Assembly: GCA_021730935.1 (NCBI GenBank)
Contig: JAKFYJ010000038.1
Span: 1 to 54,628, forward strand
Direction of reading: 5' to 3'
Length of the DNA: 54,628 nucleotides
Source: Elusimicrobiota bacterium
GTDB lineage: Bacteria > Elusimicrobiota > Elusimicrobia > 2-02-FULL-39-32
The position numbers and the translations under genes are program-made. The number at the start of each line of letters is the position of its first letter. The first letter of the stretch is position 1. This document shows, one piece after another, positions 39,643 through 48,300 of this stretch. The notes beneath the pieces were generated by a model. The model was not told the DNA's origin, did not search any database, and worked only from the letters and a program-made list of their open reading frames with translations.

Positions 39643-40692
39643 TCCGATGGATATCACGATTTTCTATCTGAGATATCAAATCTTATTGCTCAAGGGCGGG
39701 ACCTTGCGGTCAGGCAGGTTAATACCGCCCAAGTTATTACATATTGGATGGTGGGCAGACGGATTGTGGAATATTATCAGCGGGGAAGTGACCGCGCGGC
39801 ATATGGGGAACAGCTCCTTGGTCGATTGTCCGCTGATTTGTCAGCAATGTACGGGAAGGGGTTTTCCGAGAGGAATCTCGAGATGATGCGGACATTTTAC
39901 CTTAATTATCCAATTCCGCAGACACCGTCTGCGAAATTAAGAGCTGGAAACCACATTCCGCAGGTGCTGTCGGAGAAATTTGCCCTTTCATGGTCCCATT
40001 ATTGCGAGCTTTTGAAAGAAGATAATCCTGCGGCGCGAAAATTTTATGAAATCGAATCTGCCGGCAACGGCTGGTCCATCCGCGAACTCAAGCGCCAGAT
40101 GAATTCCATGCTTTATGAACGGCTGTCTTTGTCCCGAGACAAGAAGAAAGTAAAAACTTTGTCCCAGCGCGGACATATCGTTGAAAAGCCGGAAGACGCT
40201 GTCAAAGATCCGTATATTCTTGAGTTTTTGGGACTTAAAGAGGAAGCGTCTTATACAGAGTCTCAGCTTGAGCAGGCTATCATCGATAAGCTTCAACATT
40301 TTCTTCTCGAACTGGGCAAAGGTTTTGCCTTTGTTGCCAGGCAGAAACGCATCACCATCGCCAATCGGCATTATTTTATTGATCTTGTATTCTATAATCG
40401 GTTTCTCAAATGTTTTGTGCTCGTTGATTTGAAGAGCGGTGAATTTGATCACGCTGATGCAGGGCAAATGAATTTTTATCTTAATTATTTTAAAGAAAAT
40501 GAGTTGGCAGAAGGAGAAAATCCTCCCATTGGTTTGATTTTGTGCGCTAAAAAAGATGAAGTGTTTGCGAAATATGTCATCGGAAACATGAATAATAAAA
40601 TTTTTGCTTCAAAATATAAGTTGACTCTTCCCACGGAAAAAGAGCTGGACAAAACTCTGCGTTTTGAAAGGATAAAAGGTGCAAAAAAATGA
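39619..40692 (+). CDS. PDDEXK nuclease domain protein (YhcG/DUF1016 family)
   Basis: The 357-residue product has a helical N-terminal domain (about 10-170, VITYWMVGRRIVEYYQ, YGEQLLGRLSADLS, FSERNLEMMRTFYL, LSWSHYCELLK, WSIRELKRQM). A C-terminal PDDEXK-type nuclease (about 205-350) follows with FIDLVFYN and VLVDLKSGEF, the family's D...DLK active site, and GQMNFYLNYF. Such proteins often travel with restriction and defence islands; here it stands alone between xseB and ispA. It is more AT-rich than its neighbours in the second half and overlaps ispA by 4 bp. Its first eight residues copy those of IspA, which points to insertion at the ispA start. Confidence 0.9.
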   Translation: MKPKLKKYSDGYHDFLSEISNLIAQGRDLAVRQVNTAQVITYWMVGRRIVEYYQRGSDRAAYGEQLLGRLSADLSAMYGKGFSERNLEMMRTFYLNYPIPQTPSAKLRAGNHIPQVLSEKFALSWSHYCELLKEDNPAARKFYEIESAGNGWSIRELKRQMNSMLYERLSLSRDKKKVKTLSQRGHIVEKPEDAVKDPYILEFLGLKEEASYTESQLEQAIIDKLQHFLLELGKGFAFVARQKRITIANRHYFIDLVFYNRFLKCFVLVDLKSGEFDHADAGQMNFYLNYFKENELAEGENPPIGLILCAKKDEVFAKYVIGNMNNKIFASKYKLTLPTEKELDKTLRFERIKGAKK

Positions 40693-40712
40693 AACCCAAA
40701 CTTAAGAAATAT
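40689..40712 (+). repeat. Direct repeat copy B: start of ispA
   Basis: The partner of 39619-39642; the distance between copies is 1070 bp, which equals the inserted segment. Confidence 0.7.
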
Positions 40713-41594
40713 TTCGAGAAGTGGTGCAAAATTGTCGACAAGGCGCTGGACTTTTATTTGCCGAAGGAAAATGTTGAGCCGAAAAAGATTCACAAGGCCA
40801 TGCGTTATTCCATCTTCGCCGGGGGCAAACGCCTTCGTCCTGTGCTGGTGGTTGCGGGGGCAGAGGTCTGCGGGATGAGCGGCCAGAAAGTGTTGGCCCA
40901 GGCCTGCGCGCTTGAGATGATCCACACTTATTCTCTGATTCACGACGATTTGCCCGCCATGGACGACGACGATTTGCGCCGCGGGCGGCCCACCAACCAC
41001 AAAGTTTTTGGAGAGGCGGCGGCCATTCTTGCGGGGGACGCGCTCCTGACATATGCCTTCAAAATCGCATCGAAAAATGGTAAAATCAACGGCTCTGCGA
41101 TCCCCGAAGTCGTTCACGCGATTGCGGTGGGTGCAGGCACGGAAGGCATGGTCGGCGGACAAGCCATCGACATTGAGATGGAAGGCGGCCGGTGGATGAA
41201 GCTTTCGCGGAAAAAACAGGAAGAAGTTTTGGACCGTATTCACGAGAACAAAACTGCCGCGCTCATTCAGGCGAGCGTGATCTCGGGCGCAAAGCTGGCG
41301 GGGGCCAGCCCAAAACAGCAGAAAGCCCTCATGGAATATGGCCGGTGCATCGGCCTCGCTTTTCAGATTGCCGACGACGTTTTGGACGTGGTTGCCGACA
41401 AAAAGCTCCTCGGCAAGAAGGGGTCGGACAAGGAAAACAAGAAGCTGACTTATGTCGCGCTTTTTGGCCTGGACAAGTCCCGCGAGATGGCGAACGCTCT
41501 CGTGGCCAAAGCCAAAAAGTCTCTCGAAATTTTTGGGAATCGCGGCTGGGTGCTGTCGGACCTGGCGGATTATATCGTCGAAAGAACGCACTAA
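40689..41594 (+). CDS. ispA: Polyprenyl (farnesyl/geranylgeranyl) diphosphate synthase
   Basis: The 301-residue product condenses IPP with allylic diphosphates. The first Asp-rich motif is HDDLPAMDDDDLRRG (86-95), the second is FQIADDVLDVVAD, and GGKRLRP is at 45-51. The insertion and residues before the first motif fit the IspA (FPP) group; chain length cannot be fixed by eye. It is followed by dxs, so isoprenoid precursor supply is clustered. Its ATG overlaps the end of the inserted nuclease gene. Confidence 0.92.
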   Translation: MKPKLKKYFEKWCKIVDKALDFYLPKENVEPKKIHKAMRYSIFAGGKRLRPVLVVAGAEVCGMSGQKVLAQACALEMIHTYSLIHDDLPAMDDDDLRRGRPTNHKVFGEAAAILAGDALLTYAFKIASKNGKINGSAIPEVVHAIAVGAGTEGMVGGQAIDIEMEGGRWMKLSRKKQEEVLDRIHENKTAALIQASVISGAKLAGASPKQQKALMEYGRCIGLAFQIADDVLDVVADKKLLGKKGSDKENKKLTYVALFGLDKSREMANALVAKAKKSLEIFGNRGWVLSDLADYIVERTH

Positions 41595-41613
41595 ATTAAC
41601 AAGGGATGAAAAC

Positions 41614-43506
41614 ATGTCGCTACTAAAAAATATCAAAAGCCCGAAAGACCTCAAAGCCATAAAAAAGGATCAGCTTCCCCAAGTCTGCAGGGAAGTCCGC
41701 GACAGGATCCTTGATGTGGTTTCCAGAAAAGGCGGTCACCTGGGCGCGTCTCTGGGCGCCACCGAGATGACCGTTGCCCTCCACTATGTTTTCGATTCTC
41801 CCAAAGACAAGATCGTCTGGGACACAGGGCACCAGACTTATGGTCACAAAATTTTGACCGGACGATATGACCGTTTTGAGACGATCCGCCAATACGGCGG
41901 CCTTTCCGGCTTTATTAACCGCAAGGAATCCGAGCATGATACCTTCGGCGGCGGACACGCTTCAACTGCAATCTCCGCGGCTCTCGGGATGGCGGCGGCG
42001 CGCGACATCAAGGGTGAAGACAGCAAGGTTGTGGCCATCATTTCCGACGGATGCATCACGGGCGGAGAATCCTATGAAGGCCTTCAGAACGCGGGCCACC
42101 TGGGAAGCGACCTCCTCGTCGTCCTGAATGACAACCAGATGTTTATTTCGCACCGGGTGGGCGCCATGGGCACATTCCTGGCCAAGATCCTGACCCTCGG
42201 CATCGTCACCAAGTGGGAAAAACGGCTCGAGAAATTTTTGGCCCGCCTTCATTTCTGGGGCACGGGGCTTGTCAGATTGGGCAAACGCCTCAAGGTTCTG
42301 CTCTTTCCCGGCATTTTGTTCGAGGAAATGGGTTTTGCTTATTTCGGTCCAGTGGACGGTCACGACATCGGCCGCCTCGTTGAAGTTTTGAACGCAATCA
42401 AGCAGGTGAAGGGCCCCGCGTTGCTGCATATCATCACCAAGAAGGGCAAGGGATATGACAAGGCTGAGAAAGACGAGTTCGGCTGGCACGCGCCGGGCAA
42501 ATTCGACGTTTCCACCGGGGAAATTCAAAAGTCCTCCGGAACTCCCACGCCTTTCACGAAGATTTTTGGACAAACGCTCGTCCGCGTCGCCAAAGAGGAC
42601 AAACGGATTGTCGCCATCACCGCCGCCATGCCTGAAGGCACGGGCACTGACCAATTCCGCGACGAAATTCCGGAACGATATTTTGATGTGGGTCTTGCCG
42701 AACAGCACGCGGTCACCTTCGCGGGCGGTCTCGCCACTCAGGGCTTGAAACCTTTCGTTGCGGTTTATTCCACATTTTTACAGCGCGCATTTGACCAGAT
42801 GGAAAACGATATCGGTCTTCAAAGTTTGCCGGTTGCGTTCATTCTGGACCGCGCGGGCCTCGTCGGAGATGACGGCCCCACGCACCACGGCGTTTTTGAC
42901 TTGAGCTATGTCCGCATGATCCCCAATTTCGTGCATATGGCTCCCAAGGACGAAAACGAGCTTCAGCACATGATTTATACCGCAGCGATTTATGAAAAAG
43001 GCCCCATCGCGCTTCGTTATCCCAGAGGCGCAAGTCTCGGTGTGGAAATGGACAAGGAATTGAAGCTCATTCCCATCGGTAAAGGCGAAATCCTGAAAGA
43101 AAGTTCTTCTGACCAGGCTGCAATCCTTGCCATCGGAAGCATGGTTTATCCCGCTCTGGAAGCGGCTCAGGCCCTGTCCAAAGATGGTCTGAATGTCGCA
43201 GTCGCGAACATGCGGTTTGCCAAGCCCATCGATACGGAGCTTCTCAAAGCCTTCATCGCCAAGGGGATCCGCAAATTCGTCACCGTCGAGGAAAACTTGC
43301 TTGCAGGCGGATTCGGTTCCGCCGTGATGGAAGCTCTCGAAGGGGAAACGGTTCAAATCACCCGCATCGGCATTGATGACCATTTCACAGAACACGGCAC
43401 TCAGCCGATCCTTCGCGATCAGGAAGGCTTGTCGCCTGAGAAGATTGCGGAACGCGTCCGTTCCCTGCTCCCCAAACGCGCGCAACAGCCTGCCACGGTT
43501 GCCTAA
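41614..43506 (+). CDS. dxs: 1-deoxy-D-xylulose-5-phosphate synthase
   Basis: The 630-residue product is the first enzyme of the MEP isoprenoid pathway and is ThDP-dependent. Features: HLGASLGATEMTVALHYVF, DTGHQTYGHKILTGR, FGGGHASTAISAALG, the ThDP/Mg motif SDGCITGGESYEGLQNAG then LNDN, the catalytic Glu region FDVGLAEQHAVTFAGGLA and the C-terminal transketolase domain. The start is ATG 41614 with AAGGGATG upstream; the longer frame back to 41452 lies inside ispA. The length is standard. Confidence 0.96.
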   Translation: MSLLKNIKSPKDLKAIKKDQLPQVCREVRDRILDVVSRKGGHLGASLGATEMTVALHYVFDSPKDKIVWDTGHQTYGHKILTGRYDRFETIRQYGGLSGFINRKESEHDTFGGGHASTAISAALGMAAARDIKGEDSKVVAIISDGCITGGESYEGLQNAGHLGSDLLVVLNDNQMFISHRVGAMGTFLAKILTLGIVTKWEKRLEKFLARLHFWGTGLVRLGKRLKVLLFPGILFEEMGFAYFGPVDGHDIGRLVEVLNAIKQVKGPALLHIITKKGKGYDKAEKDEFGWHAPGKFDVSTGEIQKSSGTPTPFTKIFGQTLVRVAKEDKRIVAITAAMPEGTGTDQFRDEIPERYFDVGLAEQHAVTFAGGLATQGLKPFVAVYSTFLQRAFDQMENDIGLQSLPVAFILDRAGLVGDDGPTHHGVFDLSYVRMIPNFVHMAPKDENELQHMIYTAAIYEKGPIALRYPRGASLGVEMDKELKLIPIGKGEILKESSSDQAAILAIGSMVYPALEAAQALSKDGLNVAVANMRFAKPIDTELLKAFIAKGIRKFVTVEENLLAGGFGSAVMEALEGETVQITRIGIDDHFTEHGTQPILRDQEGLSPEKIAERVRSLLPKRAQQPATVA

Positions 43507-44227
43507 AGCGCGTCTCGACCAACTCTTAATCGAAAAAGGTTTAGCGACAGATCTCAAGGAGGCGCATGCCCTGCTTCTGGCGGGGCGTCTGCGCGTGCAC
43601 CCTCCCGTTTCCCCTCTCAAAGCAGGCACTCTCCTCAACGATCAGTCTGAGATTTCAATCATTCAAACCTCAAAGTTCGTTTCCCGGGGCGGTGACAAGC
43701 TGGAATCCGCCCTTGACTTTTGGGGCATTTCCGTCAAGAATCATGTCTGTCTGGATGTGGGAAGCTCCACGGGAGGGTTCACCGATTGCCTGCTCCAGCG
43801 CGGGGCGGATTTGGTTTATGCCGTGGATGTGGGCCGGGGCCAGGCGGACCCTAAAATTAGGCACCACCCGCAAGTCCGACTCAAAGAAGAAACGCATTTT
43901 TTGCAGTGGGAACCTGTTTGGGAAGGAAAATCTCCGTCTCTGGCTGTCGTGGACGTGTCTTTTATATCGTTAAAAAAAGTTTTGCCCCGGCTTAAAGACA
44001 TTTTGGATAAAAACAGCGAAATTTTGGCTCTCATCAAGCCCCAGTTTGAAGTGGACGCGTCAGATTTGGTGAAAGGCATTGTCCGGGACATTGCCGCAAG
44101 GGAAAAAGCTTTAAGCGAAGTTGCGGACGAGGCAAAAAAACTTGGGTTTTCCGTCGAGGGAAGGTTTCCCTGTCCCGTGCACGGAGCCAAGGGCAATCAG
44201 GAAGAATGGGTGAAGCTTATCGTCTGA
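43499..44227 (+). CDS. tlyA: TlyA-family rRNA 2'-O-methyltransferase (S4 + FtsJ-like)
   Basis: The 242-residue product starts at TTG 43499, overlapping dxs by 8 bp. The N-terminal S4 RNA-binding domain (ARLDQLLIEKGLATDLKEAH) is followed by SRGGDKLESAL and an FtsJ-like Rossmann domain with VCLDVGSSTGGFTDCLLQ, VDVGRGQ, VVDVSFISL and LIKPQFEV. TlyA methylates 16S/23S rRNA cytidines in mycobacteria; some relatives are annotated as hemolysins. It is often clustered with dxs and xseAB in bacteria, as here. Confidence 0.92.
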   Translation: MPKARLDQLLIEKGLATDLKEAHALLLAGRLRVHPPVSPLKAGTLLNDQSEISIIQTSKFVSRGGDKLESALDFWGISVKNHVCLDVGSSTGGFTDCLLQRGADLVYAVDVGRGQADPKIRHHPQVRLKEETHFLQWEPVWEGKSPSLAVVDVSFISLKKVLPRLKDILDKNSEILALIKPQFEVDASDLVKGIVRDIAAREKALSEVADEAKKLGFSVEGRFPCPVHGAKGNQEEWVKLIV

Positions 44228-44237
44228 GGAGGCGTCA

Positions 44238-44930
44238 ATGATCATCAGGATTCCCAAAGGTCTGTTCAAGGGCATGAAGATGAAAGTTCAGGAAAAGGGC
44301 GTTCAGCCGCCCCCATCGAACCCGGCCTCTCCTTCCAAATCCCCGTCTCCAGAACCCGTAAATTTAGACAAAGAACTCGCTAAAAAACCCAGTCCCGCTT
44401 TGATCAGCTCGCTGGACGATCCCGACCCCTTCGTCCGTTCCGTCTCGTCGGAAGTCCTGGGCCGCATGAAGGACAAAGACGCGGTCAAACCCCTGATCCG
44501 CCTCCTCAAAGACTCTTCAAAATATGTCCGCGAAAAAGCGGCGATCGCGCTCGGATACATCGGCGAAAAAGCGGCGGTGCCGGCTTTGATTGAAGCGCTC
44601 AACGACGATGCGGAAGAAGTGCGCGTGACGGTTGCGGGAGTTCTGGGCCACTTGAAAGACCGAGAAGCGGTTCCGGCCCTGATTCATTCTCTTGGCGACA
44701 TGAGCGCTGTGGCCCGCATGAAGGCCGCGATTTCCCTTGGAGTCATCGGGGACGACGAAGCCGTTTCCGCTCTTTTTCAGGCCGCGAAAGATGAAAACGA
44801 AATGGTCCGGAAATATGCCTGCGAAGCGCTCGGCAACATTGGAAAACCCGCGGTTTCCGCCCTCCTCATGTGTTTGAAAGATGAAAAAATCCGCGCGCAC
44901 GCCGCCCAGGCGCTCGTTAAAATAAAATAA
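44238..44930 (+). CDS. HEAT-repeat (PBS-lyase-type) protein
   Basis: The 230-residue product has a basic N-terminus and a Pro/Ser-rich linker (about 20-45). About five HEAT repeats follow, for example DPDPFVRSVSSEVLGRMKD, SSKYVREKAAIALGYIGE, DAEEVRVTVAGVLGHLKD and ENEMVRKYACEALGNIG. There is no signal peptide or membrane segment. It is a generic interaction scaffold; the partner is not evident. It is the last gene before the long regulatory region. Confidence 0.88.
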   Translation: MIIRIPKGLFKGMKMKVQEKGVQPPPSNPASPSKSPSPEPVNLDKELAKKPSPALISSLDDPDPFVRSVSSEVLGRMKDKDAVKPLIRLLKDSSKYVREKAAIALGYIGEKAAVPALIEALNDDAEEVRVTVAGVLGHLKDREAVPALIHSLGDMSAVARMKAAISLGVIGDDEAVSALFQAAKDENEMVRKYACEALGNIGKPAVSALLMCLKDEKIRAHAAQALVKIK

Positions 44931-44964
44931 TCCGGAGCTCAAATTCCTCGACGGTGAATCGGGG

Positions 44965-44980
44965 TGTGACAAAAGTCACA
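44965..44980 (+). promoter_or_regulatory. CRP-like palindrome 1
   Basis: TGTGACAAAAGTCACA is a 16-bp inverted repeat fitting TGTGA-N6-TCACA. It is centred about 76 bp before the predicted transcription start. Confidence 0.7.
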
Positions 44981-44986
44981 TGCCTC

Positions 44987-45002
44987 TGTGACAAAAATCA
45001 CA
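44987..45002 (+). promoter_or_regulatory. CRP-like palindrome 2
   Basis: TGTGACAAAAATCACA also fits TGTGA-N6-TCACA. Its start is 22 bp after that of site 1 (two helical turns), centred about 54 bp before the predicted start. Confidence 0.7.
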
Positions 45003-45013
45003 TCAAAAATCCC

Positions 45014-45042
45014 TTGACAGATTTTTCAATCCCTGTTATATC
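45014..45042 (+). promoter_or_regulatory. Promoter of the giant secreted protein gene
   Basis: TTGACA (45014-45019), 17 bp, TATATC (45037-45042) with an extended TG. The string CCTGTTATATCCAT is shared with the promoter at 4244-4272. The predicted start is about 45049, giving a 259-nt leader. Confidence 0.7.
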
Positions 45043-45048
45043 CATAAC

Positions 45049-45307
45049 GCTGAAAATAAGTTTTGATCTTTTTATCGCTCAACAACTCGAAAAGGCAACT
45101 CTCTTTTTAATAAGAAGAGAGGCGCAAAGTCACAAAACACTGGCCTGAGCATCGGCCGATGTTGGTTGGACTACCGAAAGTTCTTGAGGATCATCAGGAC
45201 AGTTTATTTCATCGGGGGATGATGCGACTCTGACGATGATCTGGAACGGAAGGTGGGCTATGCCAACATTTATCAAACGAATGTTGGTTTTTTTATTTTA
45301 AGGAGAG
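45049..45307 (+). promoter_or_regulatory. Structured leader RNA with terminator/antiterminator switch (candidate riboswitch)
   Basis: The stretch has no ORF but dense complementarity. Hairpin 1 is CTCTCTT (45099-45105) with AAGAGAG (45115-45121), followed by GCGCAAAGTCAC. Hairpin 2 is AGCATC (45148-45153) with GATGTT (45158-45163). A long irregular stem stacks CTACC/GGTGG, GTTC/GAAC and GATCATC/GATGATC (45171-45256) with a CATC/GATG tip. The terminator 5' arm CCAACAT (45263-45269) can pair either with ATGTTGG at 45281-45287 or with the identical ATGTTGG at 45159-45165, the latter inside hairpin 2. This is the layout of transcription-attenuating riboswitches. GGCAA, GCGCAAAG and GGCCT recall c-di-GMP-I (GEMM) RNAs, but the closing helix does not fit, so the class is left open. 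Confidence 0.65.
45263..45294 (+). terminator. Intrinsic terminator just before the giant gene
   Basis: CCAACATT (45263-45270) pairs perfectly with AATGTTGG (45280-45287) around a 9-nt loop, followed by seven T. It ends 13 nt before the ATG, so it must be conditionally bypassed. Confidence 0.85.
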
Positions 45308-48300
45308 ATGATTAACAAACGGACTTCCTATATAAGCAGGTTGATCCCCTCGGATATGCGTCAGAATCCAAGGGGATTGCTCTTGTCTTTGGGGTTTTTT
45401 ATGGCAGCTCTCGTTTGTCCGGCAAAATCGCTTGCTGTCTCTCCCAACGACAACATTGCCTTCGCCACGAACCTGACCGTTAATTTCTCGACGATCTCCG
45501 GTGTTTATGCCTCTTCGTTCTCCGCCGTCACCACGGGGGACTCCACCGAAAACGGCGAACAGGGCGGTTGCACCACGGTTTCCCGAAGCGTGTGGTATAA
45601 GTTTATATCGACCGCGGCCTATACTCTGAATGCTGAAACGGTGGGTTCAAATTATGATACCGTTCTTTCGGTCTGGAAAGGAACCGATGCGGTGGTTTCC
45701 ATCGGCGGACTTTTGGCGACGCCTTTGGCATGCGATGATGATGGAGGAGGAAATGTCACATCGAAAGTCAGCAATGTCTCCTTGATAAAAGGCGTCACAT
45801 ATTTCTTCCAGGTTTCCGGGTTTGGCTCTGCAAGTTCGGGCGGTTCCCTCGTGTTCAGCTCAACTCTGACCCCTGTCCTTCAGGACCTGACCGTTCCGAC
45901 GGTTAAAATCCAACAGCCGGCAGAGGGAACCTATCCGGTTTATACCAGCATCTATAACATTTCAGGGACAGCTCAGGATCAGGGCGGGCTGACTCAAGTC
46001 AACATCATCCTGAGCACGGGAGGCATCAGCGCAGGCGGCTCCATGTGGAACGGCGCAAGCTGGATCCCCGCATGCACGAGCAGCTGCACGCTTTCTGCGT
46101 CGCTTTATAACGGGATAAATTCGACCAGCACGGTGTGGAGTTATTATCTGCCGCTGTTGCTGGATGGGATGAGTTATTTCATTCAGGCCCAGGGGGTCGA
46201 CGCGTCCGGCAATCTCTCTGCATTCACCGCGTCGATCAGTTCCTTCACCTATTCATCGCCTGTGACCGCGAACGACAACATGTCCTCGGCAAAAGTCATT
46301 TTCTCTTCGAACCCGCTTCCTTACGTCGACGTGACCACCAACACCATTGCAACGAATTTAATTCAGAAAAGTCCAGGCTGTGAAGGCGGCTCCGGCTCCA
46401 GAGACATCTGGTATCAATATCTTTCAACCTCCACGGACGGAATGACCGTGAGCTCGGTCGGAAACGGGTTCAACACAATCTTGGCCGTTTGGAAGAGCAC
46501 GGGAGGAGTCCTTCCGATTCCCGGAAATTCGGCCACGGAGATCGGCTGTGACAGGCCTTATTCTCCCAATGCTTCCGTTTCGTTCCAATTGGCGTATGGC
46601 GGGACCTATTATTTTCAGGCGATGTCGGAAAACGGGAATGGCGGGGCGATTCAGCTGACTTTGCAAAGAGCTGGGGGCGGCGACGTGACCGCGCCTGCGG
46701 CCGTGACAGATTTGGCGGCCAGTCCGGATTATGTTGCCGGCGGGGCTCAGCTGAGGTGGCGCGCTCCAGGAGATGATGGTTACACGGGGCTGGCTCAAAA
46801 TTATGAGATCAGATATTCAACCATCGCGCCCATATCCTCGACGGTGTTTGGAACCTTCAACAATTTCAGCTCAGCCACTCTCGTTTCCAACCGGACTCCC
46901 ACGGTTGCAGGGACGCAGGAAACGGCTTATTTTTACGGTCTGCCGCAGAAGACCACCATCTGGTTTTCCCTCCTGACGAACGACGACGCTTTCAACTTCA
47001 GCTCTCTCTCGAACGGCGCGACCGTGTTTGTCCCCGGAACCATTCCGATTTACACTTCCACCAGCCCCGGAGTCGCGGTTTCGGTCAGCACAGTTCCATA
47101 TTCAGACGAGACCAACACGGCATCCTCCGCTGGTGTCCTCGACAAAACGCCCACATGCGGAACCTCCAAGATCTCCGGAAGCGACAGGGATATGTGGTAT
47201 GTCTTTCATGCCCTGGACAACCGCCGCATGACGGTGAACACTTTCAATTCCGCTGTTGACACGGTCCTTCAGGTTTGGGCCGGAAGCGACACAGCCGTGT
47301 TTCAGCATGTCGCCTGCAGTGATGATGAACCGGGATTTGGGCTTCAGTCAAAAGTCTCCTTCAACATGATCCCGGGAACAACCTATTTCATTGATCCCAT
47401 CGGTATGGGTGGCGGCGGTGATGTGGTCCGCCTTCAGTTTGATGAAGCGGACAGCATTGCTCCGGGACAGCTCACCACCCTCTCGGCTTCCCCCGGCGTT
47501 TCTCTCGGAGAAGTGGATCTTTCCTGGACAGAGCCTGCGGACAATGCCTATAACGCTTCGAGCGGCAAGGTCCTTCGTTATCAGATCCGCTATTCGTCTT
47601 CCGGATCCATCAACGGGTCCAACTGGACAGCGTCTTATACCTCCACGGGCGCGGTCCGCGACATTGAAATCGCCCCGATCACTCAGTTCCCTCCGACCCC
47701 TGTTTCTGCCGGATCTCTCATGACCTATACCATCCGCAACCTGAACCAGGGAACGACCTATTGGTTTTCCGTGCGAAGCGTCGACGGGTCTGGGAACATT
47801 TCCAACGCGTCCAACAGTCCGTTCGCAAGGGCCAAGGCCCCGGTCCCTCTGCCGGGAGACGGGCAGGGCACAATTCAGATCCGCGATGTGAGTGACACCT
47901 CCGTTTTAACCCAGGTTCCGGCCAGTTCTCAGACCACGCTTAATTTGCGCTATACCGTGGGAGTTTCATCGTTGTCCGCGGGCGGGCGCATCTCCATTAA
48001 GTTCCCGGACTATTGGTCCCTCCCCTGTCCCGGATGCGGTTCCGGAATTGCCGGGCTGATCACCCTCAGCACGATCACTTCGTCCGTTCCGCTGAGCAAA
48101 TTGTCGGTGAGTTATGATCTTAACGACAACACTGCCCGCACGATCATCATCAAGAGTTCCAACACAAGACTGAATCAGGGCGACATCATTAATATCCAGT
48201 ATTCCAACGCGTTCACTCAGCCCAGCCGTCAAACCGGCGTTCAGTTCCTGACACAGGTCAAGGGTTCAGAAAATGGAGCTTTCCTGAATATTCCTGTCCA

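Noticed and set aside
39619-40692. Calling the YhcG-type gene part of a restriction-modification or defence island
   Set aside because: No methyltransferase, specificity subunit or other defence gene is adjacent; it is a lone insertion among housekeeping genes.
41452-41613. Upstream extension of dxs
   Set aside because: It overlaps ispA; ATG 41614 has a Shine-Dalgarno and matches Dxs length.
45049-45307. Direct annotation as a c-di-GMP-I (GEMM) riboswitch
   Set aside because: GGCAA, GCGCAAAG and GGCCT are in the right order, but the closing strand that should pair with GGCAA and the second-helix complement are missing or displaced, so only a riboswitch-like leader is claimed.
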